The position numbers and the translations under genes are program-made. Of a stretch of DNA of 64,000 nucleotides, positions 27,604-35,774 are shown in pieces (within the stretch, counting starts at the first letter, position 1; every line of letters begins with the position of its first letter). Where the stretch lies: positions 434,001-498,000 of the forward strand of contig CAVQKF010000005.1 of assembly GCA_963712955.1 (NCBI GenBank), written 5' to 3'. Below the pieces are notes generated by a model. That model worked only from the letters and a program-made list of their open reading frames with translations, was not told the origin of the DNA and did no database searches. Source of the stretch: DATFVJ01 sp963712955. Its GTDB lineage: Bacteria > Actinomycetota > Actinomycetes > Streptosporangiales > Streptosporangiaceae.

Positions 27604-29268
27604 TCAGGACCTGACGGGCTGAGGCGTGCCCTCCGTAGCGCCGTCGGACGCACGCCCGGCCGTGCCCGACACCGCGGTCTCGGCTCCGGCGCCGAGTGCC
27701 GCCTCCTGCGTCGCGCCGGAAAGGTCCGCACGCCTGACGCGGATCATGGCGATAGTGATCACAAGCATGAGCAGCGCGATCACCGCGGCGACAAGGAAGC
27801 CGCGCGAGAAACCGACAGCAAGGGCGTGATCATAGATCGCCCGTGGCACAGACGCGCCCGGCTTCGCCTGCAGCGGGTGGCCGGATTTGGCGGCCGCCGC
27901 GGCCGCCACCGCGACCTGGTTGCGGATGCTGTTCGCGACCGCCGTCCACGCGACGGTGCCGAGCACCGCGAGGCCGATCGCGCCGCCCACCTGCTGGCCG
28001 GTGTTGAGCAGGCTGGACGCCACCCCGGCGTCCTGCGGCCCAACCTTGGACAGCGCGACAAGCGAGACCGGCATGAACAGCATGCCCATGCCAGCGGCGG
28101 TGACCATCATCGGGCCGAGCAGGCCGCCCGCGTAGGTGCTGTGCTCGGTGATCCGCGACAGCCAGAACATGCCGCCCGTGGCTATCGCCGAGCCTGCCAG
28201 CATCAGCGGGCGGGCACCGACCCTCGGCACAAGCTGGGCGCTGACCCCCGCCATCACCATCACGGTGGCCATCATGGGCAGGTAGGCGACGCCTGTCCTC
28301 AGCGCGCTGTACCCCCAGACGGTCTGCAGGAAGATGGTGAGGAAGAAGAACATGCCGAACATCGCGGTGCCGAGGGCCAGCATCACCAGGTACGCGCCGG
28401 ACCGGTTGCGGTTACGGAGCAGCCGCAGCGGCAGCAGGGCGTGCTTGCTGCGCGACTCGATGATCACAAACGAGATGAGCAGCACCACGGCCGCGGCAAG
28501 GGATGCGACCACCTTCGTGTCGCCCCAGTGCGCGACGCCGCGCTGATCCGTGGCCGCCTCGGAAAGGCCATAGACGAGCAGCGCGAGCCCGAGGGTCGCG
28601 GTGATCGCGCCGGGCAGGTCGAAGCCGCCGCCGCGGCGCCCTTCCGACTCGGCGAGCACCCGCGGCGCCGCAAGCGCGACCGCGATGCCGATCGGCACGT
28701 TGACGAAAAACACCCAGCGCCAGGACGCGTACGTGGTGAGCAGGCCGCCGGCGATCAGGCCGACCGCGCCGCCCGCCACGCTCATGGCCGAGTACACGGC
28801 AAACGCCCGGTTGCGCGGCGGGCCTTCTGGAAAGTTGGTGGTGACCAGCGACAGCGCGGTCGGCGCGGTGATAGCGGCGCCGACGCCCTGCAGGGCCCGC
28901 GCACCGAGCAGCCAGGCCTGCGAGGTGGCGAAGCCGCCGAGCAGCGACGCCAGAGTGAACAGGAGGATGCCGGCGATAAAGACCCTGCGGCGGCCGAGGA
29001 GGTCGCCGGCGCGGCCGCCGAGCAGCAGCAAGCCGCCGAACGTGAGTGCGTAGGCGTTGATGACCCACTCAAGCCCGGTGCCTGTAAAGCCGAGCGCCTG
29101 CTGGATGTGCGGCAGGGCGACGTTCACGATGGTCGCGTCGAGCACGACCATGAGCTGTGCGGTTGCGATGACGACGAGTGCCAGGCCAAGGTGACGTTGG
29201 CCTCCGCCGGTCGCGGCGGTGGCCTCCGGTGCCGCCGCGCGCCCGGCTGCCGATTGCGAAGCAGACAA
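27604..29268 (-). CDS. MFS drug exporter, DHA2 (EmrB/QacA) family
   Basis: About 554 residues with 14 predicted membrane segments; a proton-driven exporter of toxic or natural-product compounds. QLMVVLDATIVNVALPHIQ in helix 1 carries motif D1, and GGRAGDLLGRRRVF is the loop 2-3 motif A. GARALQGVGAAITAP is motif B and GGAVGLIAGGLLT motif C. A cytoplasmic tail ends the protein. The TTG at 29268 is preferred because AAGGGAG lies eight bases upstream; the in-frame ATG 29286 has no such site. A MarR gene lies just upstream on the same strand and probably controls it. Confidence 0.9.
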   Translation of the reverse strand: MSASQSAAGRAAAPEATAATGGGQRHLGLALVVIATAQLMVVLDATIVNVALPHIQQALGFTGTGLEWVINAYALTFGGLLLLGGRAGDLLGRRRVFIAGILLFTLASLLGGFATSQAWLLGARALQGVGAAITAPTALSLVTTNFPEGPPRNRAFAVYSAMSVAGGAVGLIAGGLLTTYASWRWVFFVNVPIGIAVALAAPRVLAESEGRRGGGFDLPGAITATLGLALLVYGLSEAATDQRGVAHWGDTKVVASLAAAVVLLISFVIIESRSKHALLPLRLLRNRNRSGAYLVMLALGTAMFGMFFFLTIFLQTVWGYSALRTGVAYLPMMATVMVMAGVSAQLVPRVGARPLMLAGSAIATGGMFWLSRITEHSTYAGGLLGPMMVTAAGMGMLFMPVSLVALSKVGPQDAGVASSLLNTGQQVGGAIGLAVLGTVAWTAVANSIRNQVAVAAAAAAKSGHPLQAKPGASVPRAIYDHALAVGFSRGFLVAAVIALLMLVITIAMIRVRRADLSGATQEAALGAGAETAVSGTAGRASDGATEGTPQPVRS

Positions 29269-29500
29269 GGTGGTTCTCCCTTGCATGAGGCGTAGAGATC
29301 CCGACTCGAGGGCGTAGAGATCCCGCGCCACGGCCATGTGCGCCGCGGCGCAATGTGATGCGCAGGTTGAGAAAACTTTTGGCGACGTAGCCGAACGGCT
29401 GTGCGGTCGCCGTCCACATCTACGGATGCTTGCGGGCCGCCAGATGATACATGTTCGGGCTTGAGAAACCGATCAGCTTCGCGGTCAAGGTCTTACGGGC

Positions 29501-29554
29501 TGGTGGGCTTGGGGTTGTATGCTCCCGCGCCTTCGCGGGTTAGCTTCAGCCCAC
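29501..29554 (-). terminator. Nested hairpin after marR
   Basis: GGTGGGCT (29501-29508) can pair with AGCCCACC (29547-29554). Inside lies a perfect stem-loop, CCCGCG-CCTT-CGCGGG (29524-29539). It sits at the marR stop codon and may end or attenuate transcription into the exporter gene. Confidence 0.45.
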
Positions 29555-30241
29555 CGAAGCCGTGTCTAACGCGACAGTCACCTCCCCCGCGCGCCCGCCC
29601 CCGTTCGGCGTGGCGGCTGAGGACGCCGTGGCGTCGGCTGGTGTGCCAGGTGCAGACGCTGTGGGGTCGGCTGGCGCTGCGGGGCCGGCTGGCGGTGTGG
29701 GGCCGGCTGGTGTGCCCGGTGCAGACGCCGTGGCGCCGGCTGGCGTGGCGGCCTCGGAACTGGCCGGCCTGCTTTCATCAGTGTCCGGCCTGTCAGCGTC
29801 GCTGGCCGGCTCGGTGACCGCGGCTTCGATGAGCTTGAGGATCAGCGCGAGGAAGGACTCCCGCTCGGTCATGTCGAGGGCACGCGACCAGGGCATGCGG
29901 CCCACCATTTCCTTCTCCATCAGCCGCTTCAGCTCGAGGCCTTCCGTACTGAGGACGAGGTTCTTGACCCGGCGGTCAGTCATATTGGGCTCACGCGTGG
30001 CGAGCCCGCGCTCCTCCAGGGCATCGGCGATGGCGGTGACGAAGGAGGGATCGCACCGCATCCGCTGGCCGAGTTCCTTCATTGGCATGGTTGCGTCGAG
30101 GATGCGCAGGGCCTTGATGCAGAACATCGGCACGCCGAACTGCGCGGAGATCGCTTCTGCCAGCCCGATCATCTGCCCGAAAAGTCTGGCGAGGGCGTCG
30201 AAGATATCCTCGTTGAGCTTGCCGTCCTGGTCCGCGGCCAT
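29546..30241 (-). CDS. MarR-family transcriptional regulator with low-complexity tail
   Basis: Winged-helix regulator. Residues 1-140 form the MarR domain: LRILDATMPMKELGQRM, then DPSFVTAIADALEERGLATR as the recognition and wing region, then NMTDRRVKNLVLSTEG. The remaining about 85 residues are an Ala/Pro/Thr tail (for example GTPAGPTPPAGPAAPADP) not found in typical MarR proteins of about 150 residues. It is likely a ligand-responsive repressor of the MFS exporter 300 bases downstream on the same strand. ATG 30241 is the only good start; a 27-bp repeat array lies just upstream. Confidence 0.85.
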   Translation of the reverse strand: MAADQDGKLNEDIFDALARLFGQMIGLAEAISAQFGVPMFCIKALRILDATMPMKELGQRMRCDPSFVTAIADALEERGLATREPNMTDRRVKNLVLSTEGLELKRLMEKEMVGRMPWSRALDMTERESFLALILKLIEAAVTEPASDADRPDTDESRPASSEAATPAGATASAPGTPAGPTPPAGPAAPADPTASAPGTPADATASSAATPNGGGRAGEVTVALDTASVG

Positions 30242-30289
30242 GGTGATCGCCGCCGCGCCGGCCTGGGGCAGCCGACCGGGATACCCATG

Positions 30290-30397
30290 GCTGGCCCGGG
30301 GGTCGCGGTGCGTGTCGCTGGCCCGGGGGTCGCGGTGCGTGTCGCTGGCCCGGGGGTCGCGGTGCGTGTCGCTGGCCCCGGAGTCGCGGTGCGTGTC
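30290..30397. repeat. 27-bp tandem repeat, four copies, upstream of marR
   Basis: Units at 30290, 30317, 30344 and 30371, beginning GCTGGCCCGGGGGTCGCGG. The fourth copy differs at two positions. It lies in the space where the marR promoter is expected. It reads as AGPGVAVRV repeats on the + strand and TATPGPATR on the - strand; neither looks like a real gene. Confidence 0.9.
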
Positions 30398-30528
30398 ACT
30401 GGGCTGTCGGCCACGGTCCCTCCTCCCGGCCCTGTCGCTCGCGTGCCGTGCTTCTGGCGGTGCGGGTTAAGGCACCTGAGTTCGTAAACAGTTGACTTCC
30501 TAAAACGTATGGCGGTTGCTTGAGGATG

Positions 30529-31914
30529 TCAAAGGTTTATTTGGTCAATGTCTGCCGCGCTTGCCTGTTCAACGCTGACGCTGCTGCCGCTGTCTTGAGC
30601 GATGACCGGCCTGTGGTTGAGGAAGCGATGGTGTGCCTCCTCGCCGGCGAGTCTCGCCACCTCGTGCAGGATCGCGCGGCGCCCGCCACCCTCCCGTAGC
30701 ATGAGGCGCGCGATTGCGCCAAGCAGTCGCGCGGGCGCGAGGAGCTGCGAGGGCTTGACGCGGTGGTTGAGCAAGTCCAGGAACGTGCCGGCCTTGCCCT
30801 GGTCGTTCAGACGCCGCACGATCTCGGTCAGGACCGCCGGGAGGACGCCGGACTGCCCGAAGTCGTTGGCGATCCAGTAGTGCTCGGCGAACTCGCGGTC
30901 GCGCCAGCGCCCCCAGCGCGCGATCGCCTTGTCGAGGCCGGAGTCTGAGCCACGCAGGCCCGCGACGATCGCTGGCGCGAGCGCATCGACCTGCAGGAAC
31001 GCGTCGCCGATTCCGCGGCCGGGTGCAGGATCCTTGAAGTGGCCTGCATCGCCGGCAAGCACCCAGCCCGGTCCCGAGGGCTCGCGGAAGAAACCCTCCC
31101 AGCGGACCGCGCCATACAGCCTGCCTGCCCGCCGGGCGCCCGCGACCGCCTGCGCGACCGGCTTACAGCTCTTGATCTGGTCGGCGAAGACGGCCTCGCT
31201 GTCGCGGCCGAGGCGCTCGAGTTCCGCCAGTTCCGGCCACACCAGCACCTGGTAGAGGCCAGCGTCCGCGGGGGTAGCGAGCACGAACCTGTCGGCCCAG
31301 CGGTGGGTCAGGAAAGTAGGCTCGCTGCCCGTGTCCGCGCCGTCGAAATACCCCCAGTAGAGCGCGCGGTGGCTCGGAACCACGTTGTACTTGTGCGTGC
31401 CGCACAGCCGCGCGACGGTCGAGTTGCGTCCGTCCGCGCCGACCACGAGGCGGGCGCGCAACTCTCGCTCGCCTGCATCCGTGCGCACGCGCACGCCGGC
31501 GACCCGGCCACGTTCCTCGCAGAGCGCGATCATCTTGGTTGCCGTGCGGACGTCGGCTCCCGCGCGGGCCGCCGCGTCGGCGAGGATCGGGTCGAGCACG
31601 TGGCGGCGAACAGACATGATGCCGCCCACATCGCCCGGCGCCATCGGCCAGGCGGCCGAGATCTGGAAGTCCTCGATCCTCAGGTCGGCGCGGTTGACGA
31701 ACGGAGCGCCGGTCGCTCGCAACTGCTCGATCACGCCGAGCCGGTTCAGGAACGCGAGCGCGTCCGCCTCGAAGAGGTGCGAGGAGAGCGTTTCGCTGGG
31801 AAATCGGGCCTGCTCCACGACTGCGACCCGCACGCCCTCGCGGGCGAGAAGCGCCCCGAGCGGAGCGCCCGCACAGCGGGCTCCGACGATCACTACGTCG
31901 AATCGATCAGTCAC
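30529..31914 (-). CDS. FAD-dependent oxidoreductase (aromatic hydroxylase/geranylgeranyl-reductase fold)
   Basis: About 461 residues of the PHBH-like flavoprotein fold. FDVVIVGARCAGAPLGALLA binds the ADP part of FAD, LVVGADGRNSTVARL is the DG motif, and WVLAGDAGHFKDPAPGRG is the second FAD motif. Substrate unknown; such enzymes hydroxylate or reduce aromatic or lipid-like molecules. GTG 31914 is favoured because GGCAGGTGAA lies upstream; ATG 31944 is possible. It is divergent from a TetR gene, with two operator-like palindromes between them, so it is probably under TetR control. Confidence 0.85.
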   Translation of the reverse strand: MTDRFDVVIVGARCAGAPLGALLAREGVRVAVVEQARFPSETLSSHLFEADALAFLNRLGVIEQLRATGAPFVNRADLRIEDFQISAAWPMAPGDVGGIMSVRRHVLDPILADAAARAGADVRTATKMIALCEERGRVAGVRVRTDAGERELRARLVVGADGRNSTVARLCGTHKYNVVPSHRALYWGYFDGADTGSEPTFLTHRWADRFVLATPADAGLYQVLVWPELAELERLGRDSEAVFADQIKSCKPVAQAVAGARRAGRLYGAVRWEGFFREPSGPGWVLAGDAGHFKDPAPGRGIGDAFLQVDALAPAIVAGLRGSDSGLDKAIARWGRWRDREFAEHYWIANDFGQSGVLPAVLTEIVRRLNDQGKAGTFLDLLNHRVKPSQLLAPARLLGAIARLMLREGGGRRAILHEVARLAGEEAHHRFLNHRPVIAQDSGSSVSVEQASAADIDQINL

Positions 31915-31947
31915 GGCGAATTCACCTGCCTGGCCCGAATGCACGCT

Positions 31948-31967
31948 AACCTAGTGTTCGCTAGGTA
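31948..31967. promoter_or_regulatory. TetR operator candidate 1
   Basis: AACCTAG-TGTTCG-CTAGGTA: inverted half-sites ACCTAG and CTAGGT with a six-base spacer. It matches site 2 in half-site sequence and spacer length. Confidence 0.7.
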
Positions 31968-31979
31968 CGGTGCCAACTA

Positions 31980-31999
31980 AACCTAAGGAGCGTTAGGTT
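31980..31999. promoter_or_regulatory. TetR operator candidate 2
   Basis: AACCTAA-GGAGCG-TTAGGTT: a perfect 7+7 inverted repeat with a six-base spacer. Its centre is 32 bases (about three helical turns) from that of site 1. It covers the TetR ribosome-binding site and TTG start, fitting autorepression. Confidence 0.75.
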
Positions 32000-32699
32000 G
32001 TCAAGGGCGGCAGGGAAGCCGACGTCACGCAAGCGGATAACCGCAGGCGAACGCCGGGAGGTCATTGAGCGCGCCGCCACCGAGGTGTTCGCGGAACGCG
32101 GCTACGAGGGCGCCTCGATGGACGAGATCGCGCGCCGCTCTGGTGTCTCCGTGCCGGTGATCTATGACCACTTCGCCTCAAAGCAGGAGCTGCACCGGCG
32201 CCTACTCGAGCGCCACTTCGCCGAGCTAGGCGCGGTGTGGCGCGGGTACCTGCTGGCCGCTGATCCAGCCGAGCAGCCAATCCCGAAAGCGCTTGACGCG
32301 TGGTTCGGCTACGTACAGAGCCACCCGTACGCCGGGCGCATGCTCTTCCGCGACACCACGGGGGATCCCACCGTGCAGGCGATCCACCGCCAGGTCGCCG
32401 ACCAGAGCCGCAAAGCGGTCACGCCGCTCCTCGCCCGCGTGCTGAAAGCGGGCGACGGGGTGGCGATCGCGGGCGGCGAGCAGGCGCTCGAGATGACCTG
32501 GGAGATCGTGCGAGGCGCGCTACAGGGGCTGGCGCTCTGGTGGTACGAGCACCCAGACGTGCCACGAGAGCAACTCGTCGCCGCGGCGATGAACGCGCTC
32601 TGGATCGGCTTCGAACGCACGCTGCGCGGCGAAGCGTGGCAGCCCGAGCGATCCCGCCCAGGCCGAGACGCAAGCGCGGAGGCCAGCAGCCCCACCTGA
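31998..32699 (+). CDS. TetR-family transcriptional regulator
   Basis: 233 residues. The N-terminal helix-turn-helix is clear: ERREVIERAATEVFAERGY, then MDEIARRSGVSVPVIYDHFA. The C-terminal helical domain binds a ligand. The TTG start at 31998 has AAGGAG seven bases upstream (31985-31990). It is divergent from the FAD oxidoreductase gene, with paired operators between, so it likely represses both. The last about 20 residues are low-complexity. Confidence 0.88.
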   Translation: MSRAAGKPTSRKRITAGERREVIERAATEVFAERGYEGASMDEIARRSGVSVPVIYDHFASKQELHRRLLERHFAELGAVWRGYLLAADPAEQPIPKALDAWFGYVQSHPYAGRMLFRDTTGDPTVQAIHRQVADQSRKAVTPLLARVLKAGDGVAIAGGEQALEMTWEIVRGALQGLALWWYEHPDVPREQLVAAAMNALWIGFERTLRGEAWQPERSRPGRDASAEASSPT

Positions 32700-32765
32700 T
32701 GATGGTTGACCCGTCCACGGCGACGAGAACGTGGGCGTTGCTCGCGGCATGCGGCAGCCGTTCGG

Positions 32766-33881
32766 CTAACTGGGTGGCCTGGTCTGTCGTGCGGGAGTGG
32801 CCCGGTCGGTGGGTTCCGTGGCGCCGGGCGGTGGTGGGGTGCGAGGTCGTATGGTGCGGGGTCGCGTGGTGCCGGGTTGCGTGGTGCCGGGTGGTGTGGT
32901 GCGGGGTTGCGTGGTGCCGGGTGGCGCCGTTGGGGCGCGCCCGAGCGCGAGGCCGATCCCGGCCCAGGCCAGGTCGCAGACGGCCATGACGAGCCTGGAC
33001 ACGATCGCCACGACGAGCGCCGACCCGCGCGGCATCACCGGCGCGAGCGCCGCGATCAGCGCGAGTTCCCGCGGTCCGACACCGCTCGGGAAGATCACGA
33101 GCACGAACCCGACCGACCAGGCGAGGGCGTACGCACCCACCGAGAGCAGCAGGACCCCGGAGCCGCGCCCGCTCACGTCCGTGACGAGCAACCACATTTG
33201 CAGGCCGAAAAAGGCCCAGCCGAGCATGGTCCATCCCAGGCAGCGTGCAAGGCCGGGCAGGCTGACGCGGCGTTCAAGCGCCGGCTGGCGGGCAAGCCTG
33301 AGCGCGAGGTCGAGCGCCGCGCCGAGCAGCGGCGGGTAGAGGCCGATCAGGAGGAGCGGGGCGCAAGCCAGCACCCACCAGTAGTGGCCTGCAGCGTTGT
33401 GGGAGGTCAGGGGGAGCGTGACCGCGGCGACGATCAGGCCGGTCGCCAGGGTCACGGCCACGCTGACCGCGGTCGCGCTCGCGGAGCGCCTGCGCGGGAC
33501 GTCGTGTTCGCGGGCAAGCTCGACCTGCGCGGCGAACGCCCAGATCATGCCGGGCACGTACTTGCCGAGCTGGCCGATGAACATGATCCTGGTCGCGGGA
33601 CGCAGTCTCAGCGGCGAGCCGAGGTCGGCGAGGAGTGAGCGCCAGGCCAGCATCATGAAGCCGAACGCGGCCATCGCGGCGAGAATCGCGGCGGCTATCG
33701 AGTACCAGTGCAGGTCCCGCAGCGCGTTCGTCACCTCGGTGCGCTGTGCGATGAGCCCGTAGGCGCAGAAACCCACAGCGAGCGCGACGAGGCCGAGCCG
33801 CACCCACGGGCTCGTCTGCATGCGGGTCAGGTTGCGCACACTGATCAGATTGCGCGTCAGGTTGCGCGGGTCGCGCGGCAC
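32766..33881 (-). CDS. YbhN/LPG-synthase-type integral membrane protein (UPF0104)
   Basis: About 370 residues with eight or so membrane helices. GQLGKYVPGMIWAFAAQVEL is the family signature near helix 3, and FPSGVGPRELALIAALAP lies in a conserved late loop. Members include the flippase-like domain of lysyl-phosphatidylglycerol synthases; here the soluble transferase domain is absent. The C-terminal about 50 residues are PGTTxPRT repeats. The start is uncertain: GTG 33881 gives a repeated RNLTR N-terminus, and ATG 33821 is equally plausible. Lipid or polyprenyl translocation is a possible role. Confidence 0.78.
   Translation of the reverse strand: MPRDPRNLTRNLISVRNLTRMQTSPWVRLGLVALAVGFCAYGLIAQRTEVTNALRDLHWYSIAAAILAAMAAFGFMMLAWRSLLADLGSPLRLRPATRIMFIGQLGKYVPGMIWAFAAQVELAREHDVPRRRSASATAVSVAVTLATGLIVAAVTLPLTSHNAAGHYWWVLACAPLLLIGLYPPLLGAALDLALRLARQPALERRVSLPGLARCLGWTMLGWAFFGLQMWLLVTDVSGRGSGVLLLSVGAYALAWSVGFVLVIFPSGVGPRELALIAALAPVMPRGSALVVAIVSRLVMAVCDLAWAGIGLALGRAPTAPPGTTQPRTTPPGTTQPGTTRPRTIRPRTPPPPGATEPTDRATPARQTRPPS
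32840..32930. repeat. 15-bp-type tandem repeats in the YbhN-like gene
   Basis: Variants of GGTGCCGGGTTGCGT repeat about six times and encode the PGTTxPRT tail of the membrane protein. Confidence 0.8.
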
Positions 33882-33913
33882 GCGGCAAGCCTACCGAGCG
33901 CCGCCTGGCCCCA

Positions 33914-34010
33914 GGCGCTGTCGTCCCAGGCGCTGTCCCTCGCGCTGTCGTCCCTCGCGCTGTCGTCGCTGGCGCTGTCGTCCTTCGCGCTGTTGTCGCT
34001 GGCGCTGTCG
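33914..34010. repeat. 15-bp tandem repeat array upstream of tRNA-fMet
   Basis: Variants of GCGCTGTCGTCCCTC repeat about six times in the space between the YbhN-like gene and the tRNA. The array is not inside a convincing gene, although + strand translation gives SLALS repeats. The rest of 33882-34256 shows nothing else. Confidence 0.8.
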
Positions 34011-34256
34011 CCTCCGGCGAGGTGCTGCGCCCGGGCGGTGTTTTTCAACTGTGGTCCTGGCCTGGCCGTAGGTGACCTGGTAGAGGTGTGGCGTGGTGGT
34101 GTGTGTGGTGGTGGCGCTGGCCGGTGGACTTGTGTTCGTGTAATTTCGCTGCTGGCGGGTGGTGGCGTGTGACCTTGCCGCGCAGTCGGCCGTGCTGAGG
34201 CGTGGGCTCTCGATTTGCCTGTGGGCGCGGGCGCCCCTAAAGTGAAGGCACATCGA

Positions 34257-34333
34257 CGCGGGGTGGAGCAGTTCGGTAGCTCGCTGGGCTCATAACCCAG
34301 AGGTCGCGGGTTCAAATCCCGCCCCCGCTACCA
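34257..34333 (+). tRNA. Initiator tRNA-fMet (CAT)
   Basis: Full cloverleaf. Acceptor CGCGGGG pairs with CCCCGCT, leaving a C1-U72 mismatch, the initiator mark. The D-arm is GAGC/GCTC. The anticodon stem has three G-C pairs (GGG/CCC) around CTCATAA, and the T-arm is GCGGG-TTCAAAT-CCCGC. The CCA is encoded. The 3' 47 bases are duplicated at 47209-47255, marking it as an integration site that keeps the gene intact. Confidence 0.97.
34287..34333 (+). repeat. attL core: tRNA-fMet 3' part
   Basis: These 47 bases (start GGCTCATAACCC, end CCCCGCTACCA) are identical to 47209-47255. The flanks differ immediately on both sides, so this is the maximal direct repeat. It runs from the anticodon stem to the CCA end, a classic attachment-site layout. 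Confidence 0.93.
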
Positions 34334-34337
34334 AGGT

Positions 34338-34371
34338 CAGAGGCCCCTTCCGATCATGGAAGGGTCCTCTG
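34338..34371. terminator. Hairpin downstream of tRNA-fMet, supplied by the island
   Basis: Arms 34338-34351 and 34358-34371 pair over 14 bases with one mismatch around a six-base loop. It lies between the tRNA and the convergent integrase gene and could terminate both. It lies just inside the attL core, so it belongs to the island and not to the original tRNA locus. Confidence 0.7.
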
Positions 34372-34381
34372 GCATGTTGTT

Positions 34382-34401
34382 TGTAAACGGATCTGTAAAC
34401 G
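34382..34401 (+). repeat. Putative integrase arm-type site, left
   Basis: TGTAAACGGATCTGTAAACG: two direct TGTAAACG units 12 bases apart, 49 bases inside attL. It differs from 47065-47084 by one base, in the same orientation. Confidence 0.7.
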
Positions 34402-34410
34402 TGCCGCTGG

Positions 34411-35663
34411 TCAGGCCGCCTCGCCTGGCTCCCCGTCGTCCGCGCTGTCCGCCACATCCGGGGTCGTGTTGTCCGCCTCCTGCGTGACCTGTGCCGAGGC
34501 GAGCGTGCCGCCGATGATCAGCTCTGCCAGCGTGTTCGCCACCTGGCGGTCTGCCGCCAAGTCGGTGTGACGTATTGCTTCATGGTGAAGGCAACGTCCG
34601 CGTGGCCGATGCGCTGGCTGAGCGCCTTCCAGTCGATTTTCGCATCCCGGCCGGCGGTCGCGTAGCTATGGCGAACGTCGTGAAGGTCAATCTCGGGAAG
34701 CCCGGCCGCCGCGGCGAGCCGCTTGAAGCGGCGGGTGATCGTGTCGGGGTGCGGGGGCTTGCCGTTTTCCCAGCAGAACAGCACCCCGTGATCCAGATAG
34801 TCCGGCCCGAACTCGCGCCGCTCCTGACCGAGCATCTCGACGTGCACCCGGAGCATGGCGAGGGTGAACGGGTCGAGCGCCAGGACGTGCTGCGCGTTTT
34901 CGGTCTTGCCGTCTGACTCGATAACCTTCCCGTCCACCACGATGCGGGTCGTCTCGATGGCGAGCGTTCCGGCGTCCAGGTCGAGCCGATCGTGGCGAGC
35001 GCCCGCCAGTTCGCACCGCCTCATGCCCGACGTGGCTTCGAGCACCCACAGCGCGAAGAACCGGTCAGAGCGTGCGCGTTGCAGGAACGTCCGGAGCTGG
35101 CCGACTGTCCAGACCTTGCGGCCCTTGCGCGGGACGCGGGGCGGATGCGCGTCATTGACGAAGTTCCGTTTCGCCCATCCCCAGACCGCGAAGTCCTCCC
35201 ACGCCCTGTGCAACATGCGGTGTGTGTTGACAACCGTCTTAGGCTCCAGGCCGGGGGACAGCTTCTTTCGTGACGCGTCGGCGGCCTTCCCGGCACCCTG
35301 CCGACTCGGCTTCCTGGCCACGATCGGCTGGCCGATCTCCGGATCATTTTCCGCATGTCTGCGGTAGCACCGCACGGTGTCGTCACGGTGTGGAAGGCAG
35401 GGCAGCACCCTGCCGTCCGGCGCGAGCCGCCGCACATGAACGGCCCGTGTCGCTGGCTTCTTCTTTGGCTTGGCCTTGACCCGTCCCTCTGCCAGCAGTT
35501 TCGCATACAGCGCGTCACAGACCGCTCCGTCGACGTCTTGCACATCGCGTTGCCCGATGTAGGGGACCACGTAGTACGCGGCGTAATTCCGCCAGTTCTG
35601 CGCCATCGACGGCTTGATCGAATGCTCAATCCGGGTGAACCATTCCTCCAGCGCGTCCGCCAC
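34411..35663 (-). pseudogene. int: Tyrosine-recombinase integrase, one frameshift and short N-terminus
   Basis: Site-specific recombinase expected to join island and tRNA-fMet att sites. The core-binding region begins ADALEEWFTRIEHSIKPSM. The catalytic domain keeps all residues: Arg in SGMRRCELAGA, Lys near DGKTENAQHV, HDVRHSYATAG for HxxR, RIGHADVAFT for the second His, and Tyr in TMKQYV. Just after this Tyr one base (a G, giving YVHTD) is missing near 34567. The natural tail (LAADRQVANTLAELIIGG onward) then stops at 34411; uncorrected, the protein stops at 34518. Upstream of GTG 35663 the frame stays open to about 35728, but the arm-binding domain of about 60 residues is absent, cut off where the gntR gene ends. 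Confidence 0.82.
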
Positions 35664-35774
35664 CTTCCGCCGCGATGCGCTGACGGCGCGGCCCTTCTCG
35701 TAATCGGCTATCGCGGCCCGGCATGCGATTCATGGCTTGGTTTGTCTAGTGCTCAGGTAGCGGGAACGGGCGGC

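Noticed and set aside
27562..29295. 577-residue plus-strand frame opposite the MFS exporter
   Set aside because: Extremely hydrophilic His/Asp/Gly-rich mirror of a membrane protein; a shadow.
30287..30487. AGPGVAVRV-repeat small protein on the plus strand
   Set aside because: Frame is created by the 27-bp tandem repeat; no start signal, and the other frames give equally regular peptides.
33857..34315. Minus-strand frame starting MNPRPLGYEP over tRNA-fMet, and a similar one at 46986-47237
   Set aside because: That peptide is the standard artefact of translating the complement of a tRNA 3' end; its duplication simply reflects attL and attR.
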